From: Ottowia sp.
GTDB lineage: Bacteria > Pseudomonadota > Gammaproteobacteria > Burkholderiales > Burkholderiaceae_C
Length of the DNA: 64,000 nucleotides
Direction: 5' to 3'
NCBI GenBank assembly: GCA_023228705.1
Contig: JALOAS010000001.1
Location: 1-64,000, forward strand
Positions within the stretch are counted from its first letter, which is position 1. Every line of letters begins with the position of its first letter. The notes beneath the pieces were generated by a model. The model saw only the letters and a list, made by a program, of their open reading frames with translations, did no database searches and was not told where the DNA came from. This document shows positions 26,884 to 35,754 of this stretch, one piece after another. A program made the position numbers and the translations under genes.

Positions 26884-27651
26884 TTACTCAAAAGCACCGT
26901 GCCGGCCCGCACCGCCGGCAAAACGCCGGGCACCGTCGTGGCCATCGGCCTCGAGCGCGGACAGGCCGATGGCAAACTCGCGTGCCATGGCTGCCGCCTC
27001 CGGCAGGTCCCATTGCGCCAGCAGCGACGCACGATCGCTGCGCAGGCAGGTTTGCGGAAAGCCGGCCAGTTGCGTGGCCAGCTCCTGCGCCGCAGGCAGC
27101 GCCTGTCCGTCGGGCACGAGGCGGTTTGCCAGCCTGAACCGCTCGGCTTCATCAGCCGGCACGGGGCGGCCGGTCAGGATCATGTCCATGGCGCGCGACT
27201 GGCCGATGAGGCGCGGCAGCCGCACGCTGCCGCCATCGATCAGCGGCACGCCCCAGCGCCGACAGAAAACGCCAAAGACGGCGCTGTGCTCGGCCACCCG
27301 CAGATCGCACCACAGTGCCAGCTCCAGCCCGCCGGCCACCGCGTGGCCGCTGACGGCGGCAATGATGGGCTTGCTCAACTGCAGGCGCGAGATGCCCATG
27401 GGACCGTCTCCGTGCGGCGTGGTGCGGTTGCCGCGTGCGCTGCCAATGGCCTTGAGGTCCGCGCCGGCGCAAAAATGGCCGCCTTCACCCCAGAGCACGG
27501 CCACCCTGGCGTCGGACGCCTCGAAGTTGCGGAAGGCGTCGGCCAGCTCGGCGGCCATGCGGCCGTCGACCGCGTTGCGGCGGTCCGGGCGGGCCATGAC
27601 GACCGTGGTGACAACGCCGTCGGTTTCAACCCGGATGTCCTCATAAGTCAT
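26884..27651 (-). CDS. Enoyl-CoA hydratase/isomerase family protein 2
   Basis: Crotonase-fold enzyme of 255 residues with oxyanion-hole segments HFCAGADLKAIG and GHAVAGGLELALWCDLRV. ALWCDLRVAEHSAVFGVFCRRWGVPLIDGG follows in separate stretches of the active-site region. The WGVPLIDGG segment is typical of an enoyl-CoA hydratase subgroup in fatty-acid and ring-degradation clusters. ATG 27651 lies one base from the stop of the upstream ligase gene, indicating tight coupling. The long upstream open frame is the shadow of the ligase gene. Confidence 0.9.
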   Translation of the reverse strand: MTYEDIRVETDGVVTTVVMARPDRRNAVDGRMAAELADAFRNFEASDARVAVLWGEGGHFCAGADLKAIGSARGNRTTPHGDGPMGISRLQLSKPIIAAVSGHAVAGGLELALWCDLRVAEHSAVFGVFCRRWGVPLIDGGSVRLPRLIGQSRAMDMILTGRPVPADEAERFRLANRLVPDGQALPAAQELATQLAGFPQTCLRSDRASLLAQWDLPEAAAMAREFAIGLSALEADGHDGARRFAGGAGRHGAFE

Positions 27652-27652
27652 G

Positions 27653-29206
27653 TCAATCGGCTTTCTCTGGTTTTGCCTCCGCTTCCTTGCGCAGCTGCTC
27701 GCGCACTGCGCGGCGCAAGACCTTGCCGACCGATGTTTTGGGGATGCTGTCGACAAAGCGTACCGTCTTGGGCACCTTGTAGCCGGCCAGATGGCTGCGT
27801 GTGAGTTCACGCAATTCGTCTCCGCTGACCGCCTGCCCGGCGCGTAAGACGACAAAGGCTGTGACGGCCTCCACCCATTTGGGGTCAGGTGCACCCACAA
27901 CGGCGCATTCGGCTACGGCTGGGTGTCCGAGCAGCACATCTTCGACTTCGCGCGGGTAGACGTTATAGCCGCCGGTGATGATCATGTCGCTGCTTCTGTC
28001 CATCAGGTAGATGTAGCCGTTGTCGTCGGCGCGCGCCATGTCGCGCGTGCGCAACCAGCGGCCGTGCATCCACATTTCAGCGTTGAGCTCGTCGGCTTTG
28101 TAGTAGCCCTGCATGGTAAAGGGCGCACGCAGCTGTATTTCGCCGATTTCGCCGGTGGTCACCGGTTTGCCGTGCTTGTCGGTGATGCGCAGTTCAACGT
28201 CTGATGAGGGCCGGCCGCAGGACTCCCACAGTTCGGGGTTGCGGTGGTCCTCCTCGGTCAATACGGTAATGGCCAGCGGCGCCTCTGTCTGGCCATAATA
28301 CTGCTTGAAAATATTGCCAAAATGCGCGATGCCCCGCTCCAAAATGGGCCGTGGCATGGGGCTGGCGCCATAAATGATGGTGCGCAGCGACGAGACGTCG
28401 GCATCGTCCAGGGCGCCCGTGGAAAACAGCATGCCGAGCATGGTGGGCACCACGTTGGTTTCGGTCACCCGGTAGCGGGCGATGGCCTGGGCAAAGTCAT
28501 GGGGCACAAAGCTGGACAGCACCGCTGACGCGCCGCCGCGGCTCCAGTACGGCAACACGAAGGTGCCGCTGGCGTGTATGAGCGATGCAGCATGCAGCAT
28601 GACCGAATCCGGCCCCGGGCTCATCAGGTTGGCCAGTATGTTGTCGCCGATCGCGCCAAAGCTGCCGTGCGTATGGATCACGGCCTTGAGCCTGCCGGTG
28701 GTACCCGAGGTGTAGATGAGCAGGAGCGGATCGCCGGCGTGGATGGCCACGTCAGGCTCCCCGGCGCCTGCAAACTTCTCGTCCAGCAGATTGGGCCCGT
28801 GCCCGTCGGCAGCCGCACAGCCAAGGCCAAGTGCATTGCCGTCGGGCATGCGTTGCAGCAATTCAGTCGCTCGCTCTCGGGTGTCGGCATCGTGCACGAG
28901 GATGTTGACGTCGGCCTCGGCCAGCATGCGGGCGTGCTCTTCGACTGATAGCCGTGGGTTCAGCGGCACGCGCACCAGGCCGCTTTTCATGGTTGCAAAA
29001 TCGACCGAAATGGTCCATAGACCGTTGCCATACACCAAGCCGACGTGGTCGCCTTTTTTCAGCCCCGCTTCGGCGAACCCGGCAGCGATGCGGTTGGAGG
29101 CGTCGTTGGCTTCGGAAAACGTCAGCGTGTGGTTGCCAAAATAAACGGCCGTGCGATCGGCGAATTGCTCGACCCCTTGGCGCACGAATTCAAGTGGCAT
29201 GGTCAT
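27653..29206 (-). CDS. AMP-dependent acyl-CoA synthetase/ligase
   Basis: ANL-superfamily enzyme of 517 residues that activates a carboxylic acid with ATP and CoA. The phosphate loop is YTSGTTGRLK (165-174); family motifs YGASPMP, QYYGQTEAP, TRDMARADDNGYIYLMDR and the C-terminal PKTSVGKVLRR with the catalytic Lys are present. The substrate is not evident. In this cluster it would supply the acyl-CoA for the kinase, dehydrogenase and hydratases. GGAG six bases upstream supports ATG 29206. It is second gene of the minus-strand cluster, 66 bases after the HAD gene. Confidence 0.93.
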   Translation of the reverse strand: MTMPLEFVRQGVEQFADRTAVYFGNHTLTFSEANDASNRIAAGFAEAGLKKGDHVGLVYGNGLWTISVDFATMKSGLVRVPLNPRLSVEEHARMLAEADVNILVHDADTRERATELLQRMPDGNALGLGCAAADGHGPNLLDEKFAGAGEPDVAIHAGDPLLLIYTSGTTGRLKAVIHTHGSFGAIGDNILANLMSPGPDSVMLHAASLIHASGTFVLPYWSRGGASAVLSSFVPHDFAQAIARYRVTETNVVPTMLGMLFSTGALDDADVSSLRTIIYGASPMPRPILERGIAHFGNIFKQYYGQTEAPLAITVLTEEDHRNPELWESCGRPSSDVELRITDKHGKPVTTGEIGEIQLRAPFTMQGYYKADELNAEMWMHGRWLRTRDMARADDNGYIYLMDRSSDMIITGGYNVYPREVEDVLLGHPAVAECAVVGAPDPKWVEAVTAFVVLRAGQAVSGDELRELTRSHLAGYKVPKTVRFVDSIPKTSVGKVLRRAVREQLRKEAEAKPEKAD

Positions 29207-29272
29207 GTGAGGCTCCTTTGTTTAATTGGCACACATTGCCCGAGCGCGGGCGCTCGATGCGCTCTGACCGGC

Positions 29273-29959
29273 TCAGGACAAGGCCTGAATCAAGGCGTCG
29301 AACCCGTCTGCTGTCAGGTCCGGTGCCGGGAACGGGCCAAAGATCTCGGCGGGCAGGTCCTTGCGATTCATCCAGACGCCCTGCATGCCCGCGTGCATGG
29401 CGCCAGCCACGTCAAACCAGCCGGCGCTGACGTGCGCGATGGCCCAGGTGGGCTGATCCATGCGTCTGGCCGCGTGCTGGTAGATCTCAACCGCCGGCTT
29501 GTAGCGGCGGATCTCATGGACGCTGACCACGCCGCTGACCACGTCTTCTATGTGCGCGTCGCGCAGCAGGGAGCGGAGCATGTCGGGATCGCCGTTGGAG
29601 ACGACGTACACGGGGAACCCCAGCTCGCGCAGGCGGGCAATGCCGCTGCGCACATCCGGGAACGGCTGCAAATCATGATAGATCGCAAGCGCCTCCCGGA
29701 TTTTTTCAGCGCCGGGCCGCACGCCCTCACGGGCCAGTGCGTAAGTCAGCGCCGCGTGGTTGAGTTCATAGAAGGTCTGGTAGTGGCCGATGAAATTGCA
29801 GGTGGTGGCGTACGCCAGCGACTGCTGGCGCCAGACGGCAGCGACGCGCTCGGCATCGGCAACCCAGCCCGCAAGTGCGGCGGCCGCACTGTCCACGTCC
29901 AGCAGCGTGCTGTATGAGTCCACGGTAAACGCAGCGATTCTCTCTGTTTGAAGCGACAT
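29273..29959 (-). CDS. Haloacid dehalogenase type II-like hydrolase (HAD)
   Basis: HAD-superfamily enzyme of 228 residues. Asp14 in FTVDSYSTLLDV is the likely nucleophile, VVSNGDPDML is motif II (Ser/Asn), RRYKPAVEIYQ is motif III (Lys), and HVSAGWFDVAGAMHAG is the motif IV region. The helical cap lies between motifs I and II. Type II members include L-2-haloacid dehalogenases, but position in this cluster suggests a phosphatase or hydrolase role linked to the kinase. Human ACAD10 also carries a HAD domain. The start is placed at ATG 29959 by family length. Confidence 0.87.
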   Translation of the reverse strand: MSLQTERIAAFTVDSYSTLLDVDSAAAALAGWVADAERVAAVWRQQSLAYATTCNFIGHYQTFYELNHAALTYALAREGVRPGAEKIREALAIYHDLQPFPDVRSGIARLRELGFPVYVVSNGDPDMLRSLLRDAHIEDVVSGVVSVHEIRRYKPAVEIYQHAARRMDQPTWAIAHVSAGWFDVAGAMHAGMQGVWMNRKDLPAEIFGPFPAPDLTADGFDALIQALS

Positions 29960-30274
29960 GGGGCAAGACAAGTCAAAAAAGGCACAACAGCCGCAGCATA
30001 ACGCGTCCGGCCCGGGCCGGTGTCCTGCCGCGGCAGGTCTCGCGTGTTTTCGTCTTCGGCACGGCGTCATCATGGTGGGGAAAAATCCGGCATGGACCCG
30101 GCAGTGCGTGTCGTGCGTCGCCGTCGGCTCTGGCCGCAGCACGAGTTTCATTTCCGGCCTGCCGTGCGCAGACGCAGCCAGTGCCGGGGACCCGCGCATG
30201 CGTTTGCTGATTCCGAGTCGTGGCGCAACCCGTCCTTAGAATGGCCGTGTTGCCAGCATGAAAGGAGACGCGCA
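29960..30274. other. Divergent intergenic region
   Basis: 315 bases between the minus-strand acyl-CoA cluster and the plus-strand gamma carbonic anhydrase gene, so it should hold promoters for both. I see no consensus-like hexamers, no Crp-type palindrome I would trust and no gene. AAAGGAG at 30261-30267 is the ribosome-binding site of the next gene. Confidence 0.4.
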
Positions 30275-30811
30275 GTGGCGGTATATCAACTTGACGACAA
30301 GATTCCACAGGTGCACGAGACGGCGTGGATCGCCGACTCGGCGGACGTCATGGGCGAGGTTCGCCTGGACCGCGACGCCAGCGTCTGGTTTGGCGCCGTG
30401 CTGCGCGGCGATACCGAGCTGCTGCACCTGGGCGCGGGCAGCAACATCCAGGACGCCAGCGTGGTGCACGCCGACGCCGGCTTCCCGGTCCGGATCGGCG
30501 AGCGCGTCACGGTGGGCCACAAGGTGATGCTGCACGGCTGCACCATAGGCGATGAATCGCTGATCGGCATCGGTGCCATCATCCTCAACGGGGCACGCAT
30601 CGGCAGGCAGTGCCTGGTTGGCGCCGGCGCGCTGGTGACCGAAGGCAAGGAATTCCCCGACGGCAGCATGATCCTGGGCGCACCGGCGCGCGTGGTGCGC
30701 CAGCTCAGCGCCGAGCAGGCGGCCATGCTGCGGCAGGGCGCCGACCACTACGTGGAGAACGCGCGCCGCTTTCGTGCCGGCTTGAAAAGGCTGGATGCGG
30801 GCGCCACCTGA
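30275..30811 (+). CDS. Gamma carbonic anhydrase family protein
   Basis: Left-handed beta-helix protein of 178 residues. Hexapeptide turns run through [36 protein letters not shown] and [20 protein letters not shown]. The three zinc-ligand histidines are in VVHAD, VGHK and MLHGC. Proteins of this type (YrdA/PaaY-like) are often annotated as carbonic anhydrases, though activity varies and some act as acyl-CoA thioesterases. The start is GTG 30275 behind AAAGGAG. Only six bases separate it from hslO. Confidence 0.92.
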   Translation: MAVYQLDDKIPQVHETAWIADSADVMGEVRLDRDASVWFGAVLRGDTELLHLGAGSNIQDASVVHADAGFPVRIGERVTVGHKVMLHGCTIGDESLIGIGAIILNGARIGRQCLVGAGALVTEGKEFPDGSMILGAPARVVRQLSAEQAAMLRQGADHYVENARRFRAGLKRLDAGAT

Positions 30812-30817
30812 AGGTGT

Positions 30818-31747
30818 ATGTCCGAGCTGCACAAGTTCATCTTCGACGGCCTGCCGGTGCGCGGTGCGCTGGTGCGCCTCACCGACACCTGGCAGGAGCT
30901 GCTGCAGCGCCGCAGTGCCAGCGGGCAGGGCAGCGGATACCCGCAGCCGGTGGTGCACATGCTTGGGCAAATGACCGCTGCGGCCACGCTGCTGCGCAGC
31001 AGCATCAAGTTTGACGGATCGCTGATCCTGCAGGTGGCAGGCGACGGCCCGGTCCCCGTTGCCGTTGCCGAGGTCGATGCGCAGCTTCGCCTGCGCGCGA
31101 TGGCCACGCTGTCGGCTCCCATAGAAGAAGATACAACGCTGGTGCAGCTGGTCAACGCCGCAGGCCGGGGCCGCTGCGCCATCACGCTGGACCCGCGCGG
31201 GCTGGGGCCGGGCCGGAAGGCCTGGCAGGGCGTGGTCCCGCTGGCTGACGCGTCCGGGCAGCCGCTGACGAGCGTCGCGCAGATGATCACCGGCTACATG
31301 CGCCAGTCCGAGCAGCTGGAGACCGCACTGGTCCTGGCCGCGGACACCCGCGCTGCGTGCGGGCTCATGGTCCAGCGCATGCCGGGGCAGCAGGGCAGCG
31401 ACGCGGACGCACATACCCGCCTGGGCACGCTGGCGCAGAGCCTGGGCGCACAGGAGCTGCTGGAGCTGGACGCCGCAACCATCCTGCGCCGGCTGTTCTG
31501 GGACGAGCCCCTGCAGCTGCTGGACATTGCGCGACCGGCGTTTCACTGCACCTGTGACCGCCAGCGCGTTGCTGCCATGCTGCAGGGCCTGGGGGAGGCC
31601 GAGGTCATGGCGATCCTGCGCGAACAGGAACGTGTCGAGGTCAACTGCGAATTCTGCGGCGCGCAGCAGCGCTTTGACGCGGTGGACGTGGCCGCGCTCT
31701 TCAGCGCCGGTCAGCCGCAGGTGGCCAGCCCGGCAGCGATCCAGTGA
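30818..31747 (+). CDS. hslO: Redox-regulated chaperone Hsp33
   Basis: Cytoplasmic holdase activated by oxidative unfolding. The 309-residue product has the Hsp33 N-terminal domain (HKFIFDGLPVRGALVRL, DGSLILQVAGDGPV) and the C-terminal zinc switch. This is Cys244-Thr-Cys246 and Cys277-Glu-Phe-Cys280, the CxC plus CxxC set whose oxidation releases zinc. It sits six bases after the carbonic anhydrase gene and three bases before trmD, so all three are probably co-transcribed. In many betaproteobacteria rpsP and rimM, not hslO, precede trmD. Confidence 0.96.
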   Translation: MSELHKFIFDGLPVRGALVRLTDTWQELLQRRSASGQGSGYPQPVVHMLGQMTAAATLLRSSIKFDGSLILQVAGDGPVPVAVAEVDAQLRLRAMATLSAPIEEDTTLVQLVNAAGRGRCAITLDPRGLGPGRKAWQGVVPLADASGQPLTSVAQMITGYMRQSEQLETALVLAADTRAACGLMVQRMPGQQGSDADAHTRLGTLAQSLGAQELLELDAATILRRLFWDEPLQLLDIARPAFHCTCDRQRVAAMLQGLGEAEVMAILREQERVEVNCEFCGAQQRFDAVDVAALFSAGQPQVASPAAIQ

Positions 31748-31750
31748 ACC

Positions 31751-32518
31751 GTGCGCTTTGACGTCATCACGCTGTTTCCCGAGCTGCTTGCGCCGTTGCA
31801 GCAGGCGGGGGTAAACCGGCGCGCCTTCGCGAACAAGACCGTTGACCTGGGGCTGTGGCCGTTGCGTGATTACGGCGAGGGCAACTACCGCCGCGTCGAC
31901 GACCGCCCGTTTGGCGGTGGCCCGGGCATGGTCCTGATGGCCGAGCCGCTGGCCGCCTGCCTGCGCGCCGTGCGCCGCGCGCGCGAGGATGCGGGCGCAG
32001 AACCGGCACCGGTGGTGCTGTTTTCCCCGGCGGGAAAGACGCTGGACCAGTCCGACGTGGCGGCGTGGGCCGCCAGCAGCGGCGCGATCCTGGTGTGCGG
32101 CCGCTATGAGGGCGTGGACCAGCGCTTTGTCGATCGCCACGTTGACGTGCAGATCAGCCTGGGCGACTTCGTGCTCTCGGGCGGCGAAATCGCCGCCATG
32201 GCGCTGCTCGACGCCGTTGCGCGCCTGCAGCCGGGCGTGTTGCACGATGAGCGCAGCCACCAGCAGGACAGCTTTGCGCCCGCGCTGGACGGGCTGCTGG
32301 ACGGCCCGCACTACACGCGTCCGGAGCGCTGGCAGGAGCAGGACGTGCCGGTCGTGCTGCTGTCCGGGCACCACGAGCGCATTGCGCGCTGGCGGCGCGA
32401 GCAGAGCCTGCTGGCCACGGCCCGGAGCCGCCCGGACCTGCTGGCCGCCGCACGCGCTGCTGGCCGGCTCGCGCCGGAGGACCTGCACGTGCTGGAGCAG
32501 GGCGCAGAAAAGCTATAA
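31751..32518 (+). CDS. trmD: tRNA (guanine37-N1)-methyltransferase
   Basis: SPOUT-class methyltransferase that makes m1G37 and prevents frameshifting. The 255-residue product has FDVITLFPE at the start and GNYRRVDDRPFGGGPGMVL. The knot region CGRYEGVDQRFVDRHVD and SLGDFVLSGGEIAAM bind S-adenosylmethionine, and catalytic Asp lies in the same stretch. ALDGLLDGPHYTRP is the tRNA-binding part. The start is GTG 31751, three bases after hslO. rplS follows 103 bases downstream. Confidence 0.97.
   Translation: MRFDVITLFPELLAPLQQAGVNRRAFANKTVDLGLWPLRDYGEGNYRRVDDRPFGGGPGMVLMAEPLAACLRAVRRAREDAGAEPAPVVLFSPAGKTLDQSDVAAWAASSGAILVCGRYEGVDQRFVDRHVDVQISLGDFVLSGGEIAAMALLDAVARLQPGVLHDERSHQQDSFAPALDGLLDGPHYTRPERWQEQDVPVVLLSGHHERIARWRREQSLLATARSRPDLLAAARAAGRLAPEDLHVLEQGAEKL
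32513..32518 (+). promoter_or_regulatory. Possible -10 box of an rplS promoter
   Basis: TATAAT at 32513-32518, overlapping the trmD stop codon, followed by TGCGGGC. No good -35 hexamer stands 17 bases upstream. It may give rplS extra transcription independent of trmD. Confidence 0.3.
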
Positions 32519-32621
32519 TTGCGGGCTTTGCGATCCTCTGCCAGACCTGCAATTTCAACGGGTGGCCGCCCGCGCTGGGCCGCCGGCAGCGTAGCTGAAC
32601 ACGATCGCGGCAGGAAAAACC

Positions 32622-32996
32622 ATGAACTTGATTCAAACTCTTGAAAAAGAGGAAATAGAGCGGCTGGGCAAGGATATCCCGCCCTTTGGCGCCGGCGATA
32701 CGGTGGCCGTCAGCGTCAACGTGGTCGAGGGCGTGCGCAAGCGCGTCCAGATCTACGAGGGCGTGGTCATTGCCAAGCGCAATCGCGGCCTGGGCAGCTC
32801 GTTCACGGTCCGCAAGATGTCCAGCGGCGAAGGCGTTGAGCGCACGTTCCAGACGTATTCGCCGCTGATTGCCGGCATCGAGGTCAAGCGCCATGGTGAC
32901 GTGCGCCGCGCCAAGCTGTACTACCTGCGCAAGCTCAGCGGCAAGAAGGCCCGCATCAAGGAAAAGCTGCCCAGCCGGGTGGCCAAGAAAGCCTGA
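32622..32996 (+). CDS. rplS: 50S ribosomal protein L19
   Basis: Ribosomal protein at the 30S-50S interface. The 124-residue product is collinear with L19: [96 protein letters not shown] in segments. It has the basic C-terminus usual for betaproteobacteria. trmD-rplS order is conserved, although rpsP-rimM, which normally head this operon, are missing here. Confidence 0.97.
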   Translation: MNLIQTLEKEEIERLGKDIPPFGAGDTVAVSVNVVEGVRKRVQIYEGVVIAKRNRGLGSSFTVRKMSSGEGVERTFQTYSPLIAGIEVKRHGDVRRAKLYYLRKLSGKKARIKEKLPSRVAKKA

Positions 32997-33240
32997 ACGC
33001 CGGGTCGCGGCAGGAAGGCGCGGGTTCGCCGCGCCACGGCCGGTGCCTGACGATGCCGCGGCGCGGGCAAGCATCGGCAGCGGCCCGGGTCCGCAACGCG
33101 CATTTGCAGCGGCGCGGTTTTGACGGCAGGCAGGCCGCGTCAGGCATACTTGCAGCGATGTGGCGGTCTGGGTTGCCTTCATCGCGATGGTCATGCATGG
33201 ACGCCGGGACATGCGGCGCGTCCATGGCCGGGGCTGCGCC

Positions 33241-34035
33241 ATGAAACCGGCTTGCACACGGCAGTCGGATTCACGGCGCCTGCTGCGCCAGGTGCTCTAC
33301 CGCTGGTTCAGCTGGTGGGAGGTGCTCTTCATTGGCGCGCAGCTCATGGTGCTGGCGTTCTCGCCGTCCAGCTACCGCAAGGAGCCGCGCGCCACCGTCC
33401 TGCAGCAGATCTATCTTGCCGCCGGCCCGAGCCTGCCGGGGTTCACCATCCTGATGGCCATCTTCAACGTGGTCGTCATCCGCATCATGGTCGTCACGGC
33501 GTTTGCGTACGGACTCTCGTCGTTTGCGCTGCAGGCCATCGTGCGCGTTCTCGTGCTGGAGCTGATTCCGCTGGTGGCGGCGCTGTACGTGGCGATCAAC
33601 TACAGCGTGCCCGGCGCGTCTGAGATCTACGCCACCGAGTGGCACAGCCGCGCCGCAGGCGCGGTGCGCCATCCGCTCAGCTACGAGGTGCTGCCGCGGG
33701 TCATCGCCTCCGTTTTTGCCGTCTTGCTGCTTGCGGCGGTCAGCTGCATCGTGTCCCTGCTGCTTGCGTATGTCGCCATCTACGGCTTTACGCTGGCCGG
33801 TGCGCCGGCGTACAACCGCGCGGTGGGGCACATCTTTGACCCGGCCGTCACGCTCATCTTTGTCCTCAAGACCGGGCTGTTCGCGCTTTCGGTGGCGGTC
33901 CTGCCCGTGGCCAACGCGCTGCGTCACTTTGCGTCCACCGCGTCGCGGACGCGGGTCGAGCTGCGCGGGCTGATGCAGATGTTTTCCCTGCTGTTCCTGA
34001 TCGAGATCGCCTCGCTCGTGGGCAATTACCAGTGA
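33241..34035 (+). CDS. MlaE-family lipid ABC transporter permease
   Basis: Inner-membrane permease of 264 residues with five or six helices and the MlaE fold: a long interfacial start (YRWFSWWEVLFIGAQLMVLAF), an ELIPLVAALYVAINYSV segment, and VLPRVIASVFAVLLLAAVSCI. It should work with the MCE protein encoded next to move phospholipids or similar lipids across the periplasm. The next gene starts inside its stop codon (GTGA). No MlaF-type ATPase gene is present in this cluster. The start ATG 33241 has a poor ribosome-binding site; ATG 33160 is possible. Confidence 0.82.
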   Translation: MKPACTRQSDSRRLLRQVLYRWFSWWEVLFIGAQLMVLAFSPSSYRKEPRATVLQQIYLAAGPSLPGFTILMAIFNVVVIRIMVVTAFAYGLSSFALQAIVRVLVLELIPLVAALYVAINYSVPGASEIYATEWHSRAAGAVRHPLSYEVLPRVIASVFAVLLLAAVSCIVSLLLAYVAIYGFTLAGAPAYNRAVGHIFDPAVTLIFVLKTGLFALSVAVLPVANALRHFASTASRTRVELRGLMQMFSLLFLIEIASLVGNYQ

Positions 34036-35048
34036 CATCCATGGCGGAAGAAGACGAGACGCAAGACGACGAAGCGCCGGCGGTCACGGTGCTGAGCGGC
34101 AGGGCGCGGCGCGGCGTCGAGTTCCGCGCGATCCTGCTGCTGCTGTTCATGGCGGCGGTGCTGCTGGGCTCGGCGCTCTACCTGATGGGCGCGCGTGGCG
34201 CCTTTGAGGTGACGCAGCCGCTGTACCTGCTGACCGATGATTCCGAAGGCGTGGTCGTGGGCATGGACATGACTTTTTCCGGATTCCCGGTCGGGCGCGT
34301 CAGCAAGATCGACCTGGTTGGCAGCGGCGAGGTGCAAATCCGTGTCGACGTGCCGGTCAAGGACGCGCACTGGCTGCGTACGTCCAGCGTCTACACGCTG
34401 GAGCGCGGCCTGGTCGGCGCCGCGCGCCTGCGCGCGTTTACCGGCCTGCCCGACGATCCGCCGCTGCCCGACGGCGCGCGGCGCCCGCTGCTGCGTGGCG
34501 ATGTCTCCGAGGAGATCCCCAGGATGGTGACCGACGCGCGGGATGTGCTGCAAAACATCGAGCAACTGACGTCGCGCCGGTCGGACCTGCGGCAGACGCT
34601 GCAGCGCATCAACGTGCTGTCCGGGCAGCTGGCTTCCGCGGACCCGGAGTCGGGCGGCCTTTTGGGCGCGCTGACCGGGAACCCGGAAGACGCCCGCCAG
34701 ATTTCCGCCACCCTGGGCAAGCTCAATGAGCTGGTGACGCACCTGGACGCGGTGGTCTTGGCGGTGCACCAGCAGGTTCTGGGCCCCGGGGGCGTTGCAT
34801 CTGAGGCCCAGGCGGCCACGCGGGAGCTGCAAGCGCTGCTGCGCGACGTCCGCGCAGCGGTAGCCCGGCTGGACCGCATCCTGGACGATGGCGAGGCGGT
34901 CAGCGGCAATCTGCGGACCGCAACCGATGGCCTGGACGACCTGCGCGGCGACGTGCAGGACAGCCTCGACAAGGTGGATGGGATGGTCACCGAACTGCGT
35001 GGCAAGTGGCCGTTTGCGCCGTCAAAAAAGGAAATCACGCTGCCATGA
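34032..35048 (+). CDS. MCE (MlaD) family substrate-binding protein
   Basis: Membrane-anchored periplasmic protein of 338 residues: one N-terminal helix (AILLLLFMAAVLLGSALYLM, about 33-52). The MCE domain follows (LYLLTDDSEGVVVGMDMTFSGFPVGRVSKIDL). A long helical C-terminus with repeated DxLxxLR heptads suggests a tunnel-forming coiled coil. It presumably carries lipid between inner and outer membranes with the permease before it and the lipoprotein after it. The start is GTG 34032 overlapping the permease stop; ATG 34041 is the alternative. Confidence 0.88.
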   Translation: MTSMAEEDETQDDEAPAVTVLSGRARRGVEFRAILLLLFMAAVLLGSALYLMGARGAFEVTQPLYLLTDDSEGVVVGMDMTFSGFPVGRVSKIDLVGSGEVQIRVDVPVKDAHWLRTSSVYTLERGLVGAARLRAFTGLPDDPPLPDGARRPLLRGDVSEEIPRMVTDARDVLQNIEQLTSRRSDLRQTLQRINVLSGQLASADPESGGLLGALTGNPEDARQISATLGKLNELVTHLDAVVLAVHQQVLGPGGVASEAQAATRELQALLRDVRAAVARLDRILDDGEAVSGNLRTATDGLDDLRGDVQDSLDKVDGMVTELRGKWPFAPSKKEITLP

Positions 35049-35707
35049 CATCAATGCCTTCAGGGTGGATTCTTGCTGGTCTGGGCGTCGTGGCTGCCCT
35101 GCTCGCGGCCTGTGCGGCGGGCCCGGCGGCGCCGGACTGGCGCGTCAATGCGGTGGGCCACTTGCAGCGCTATGAGCAGGCCTGGCTGGCCGGTCGCAGC
35201 AGGGCGGCCCGGCGGGAGTTTGACAGCGCTCGCGCGGAAACCACGCGCACGGGCCGTGCCGACCTGGTGGCGCGGGTCGAGCTCACCCGCTGCGCGCTGC
35301 AGGTGGCCAGCCTGGACTTCGGTCCCTGCGACGGCTTTGCCCCGCTGGCCGCAGACGCCGGGCCGGGCGAGCGCGCGTACGCCCGCTATCTGCGCGGGCA
35401 GGTCAGTCCGCAGGACGTGGCGAACCTGCCCTCACAGCACCAGGCCATTGCAGCAGGTGGTGCGGACCTGGCGGCCATCGGCGACCCGCTCGCGCGGCTG
35501 GTGGCGGGCGGCGTGCTGCTGCAACAGACGCGCATCGCGCCGGCACAGGTGGCCGACATGGTTGAAACAGCTTCCGGGCAGGGCTGGCGGCGTCCGCTGC
35601 TGGCGTGGCTGGGCGTGCAGCTGAAGCTGGCCGAGCAGGCGGGAGACATCGCAACAGCGGCCCACCTGCGCCGACGCATGGACCTGGTGCAACCGGCGCG
35701 TCCGTGA
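35045..35707 (+). CDS. Lipoprotein of the MCE transport cluster, unknown function
   Basis: Protein of 220 residues starting with a lipoprotein signal (ILAGLGVVAALLAAC, lipobox LAAC near residue 20). The mature part is mostly helical and Ala/Arg/Leu-rich (YEQAWLAGRSRAARREFD, LVARVELTRCALQVASLD), with no domain I recognise; it is not the ABC-transport auxiliary family. The ATG overlaps the MlaD-like stop (ATGA), so it is the third gene of the cluster. An outer-membrane lipoprotein partner of the MCE protein is plausible. Confidence 0.8.
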   Translation: MTSMPSGWILAGLGVVAALLAACAAGPAAPDWRVNAVGHLQRYEQAWLAGRSRAARREFDSARAETTRTGRADLVARVELTRCALQVASLDFGPCDGFAPLAADAGPGERAYARYLRGQVSPQDVANLPSQHQAIAAGGADLAAIGDPLARLVAGGVLLQQTRIAPAQVADMVETASGQGWRRPLLAWLGVQLKLAEQAGDIATAAHLRRRMDLVQPARP

Positions 35708-35754
35708 GTCGGCGCGGCGCGCCGGGCTGCTGCAACCTCAGGGTTGGCGTGGGC

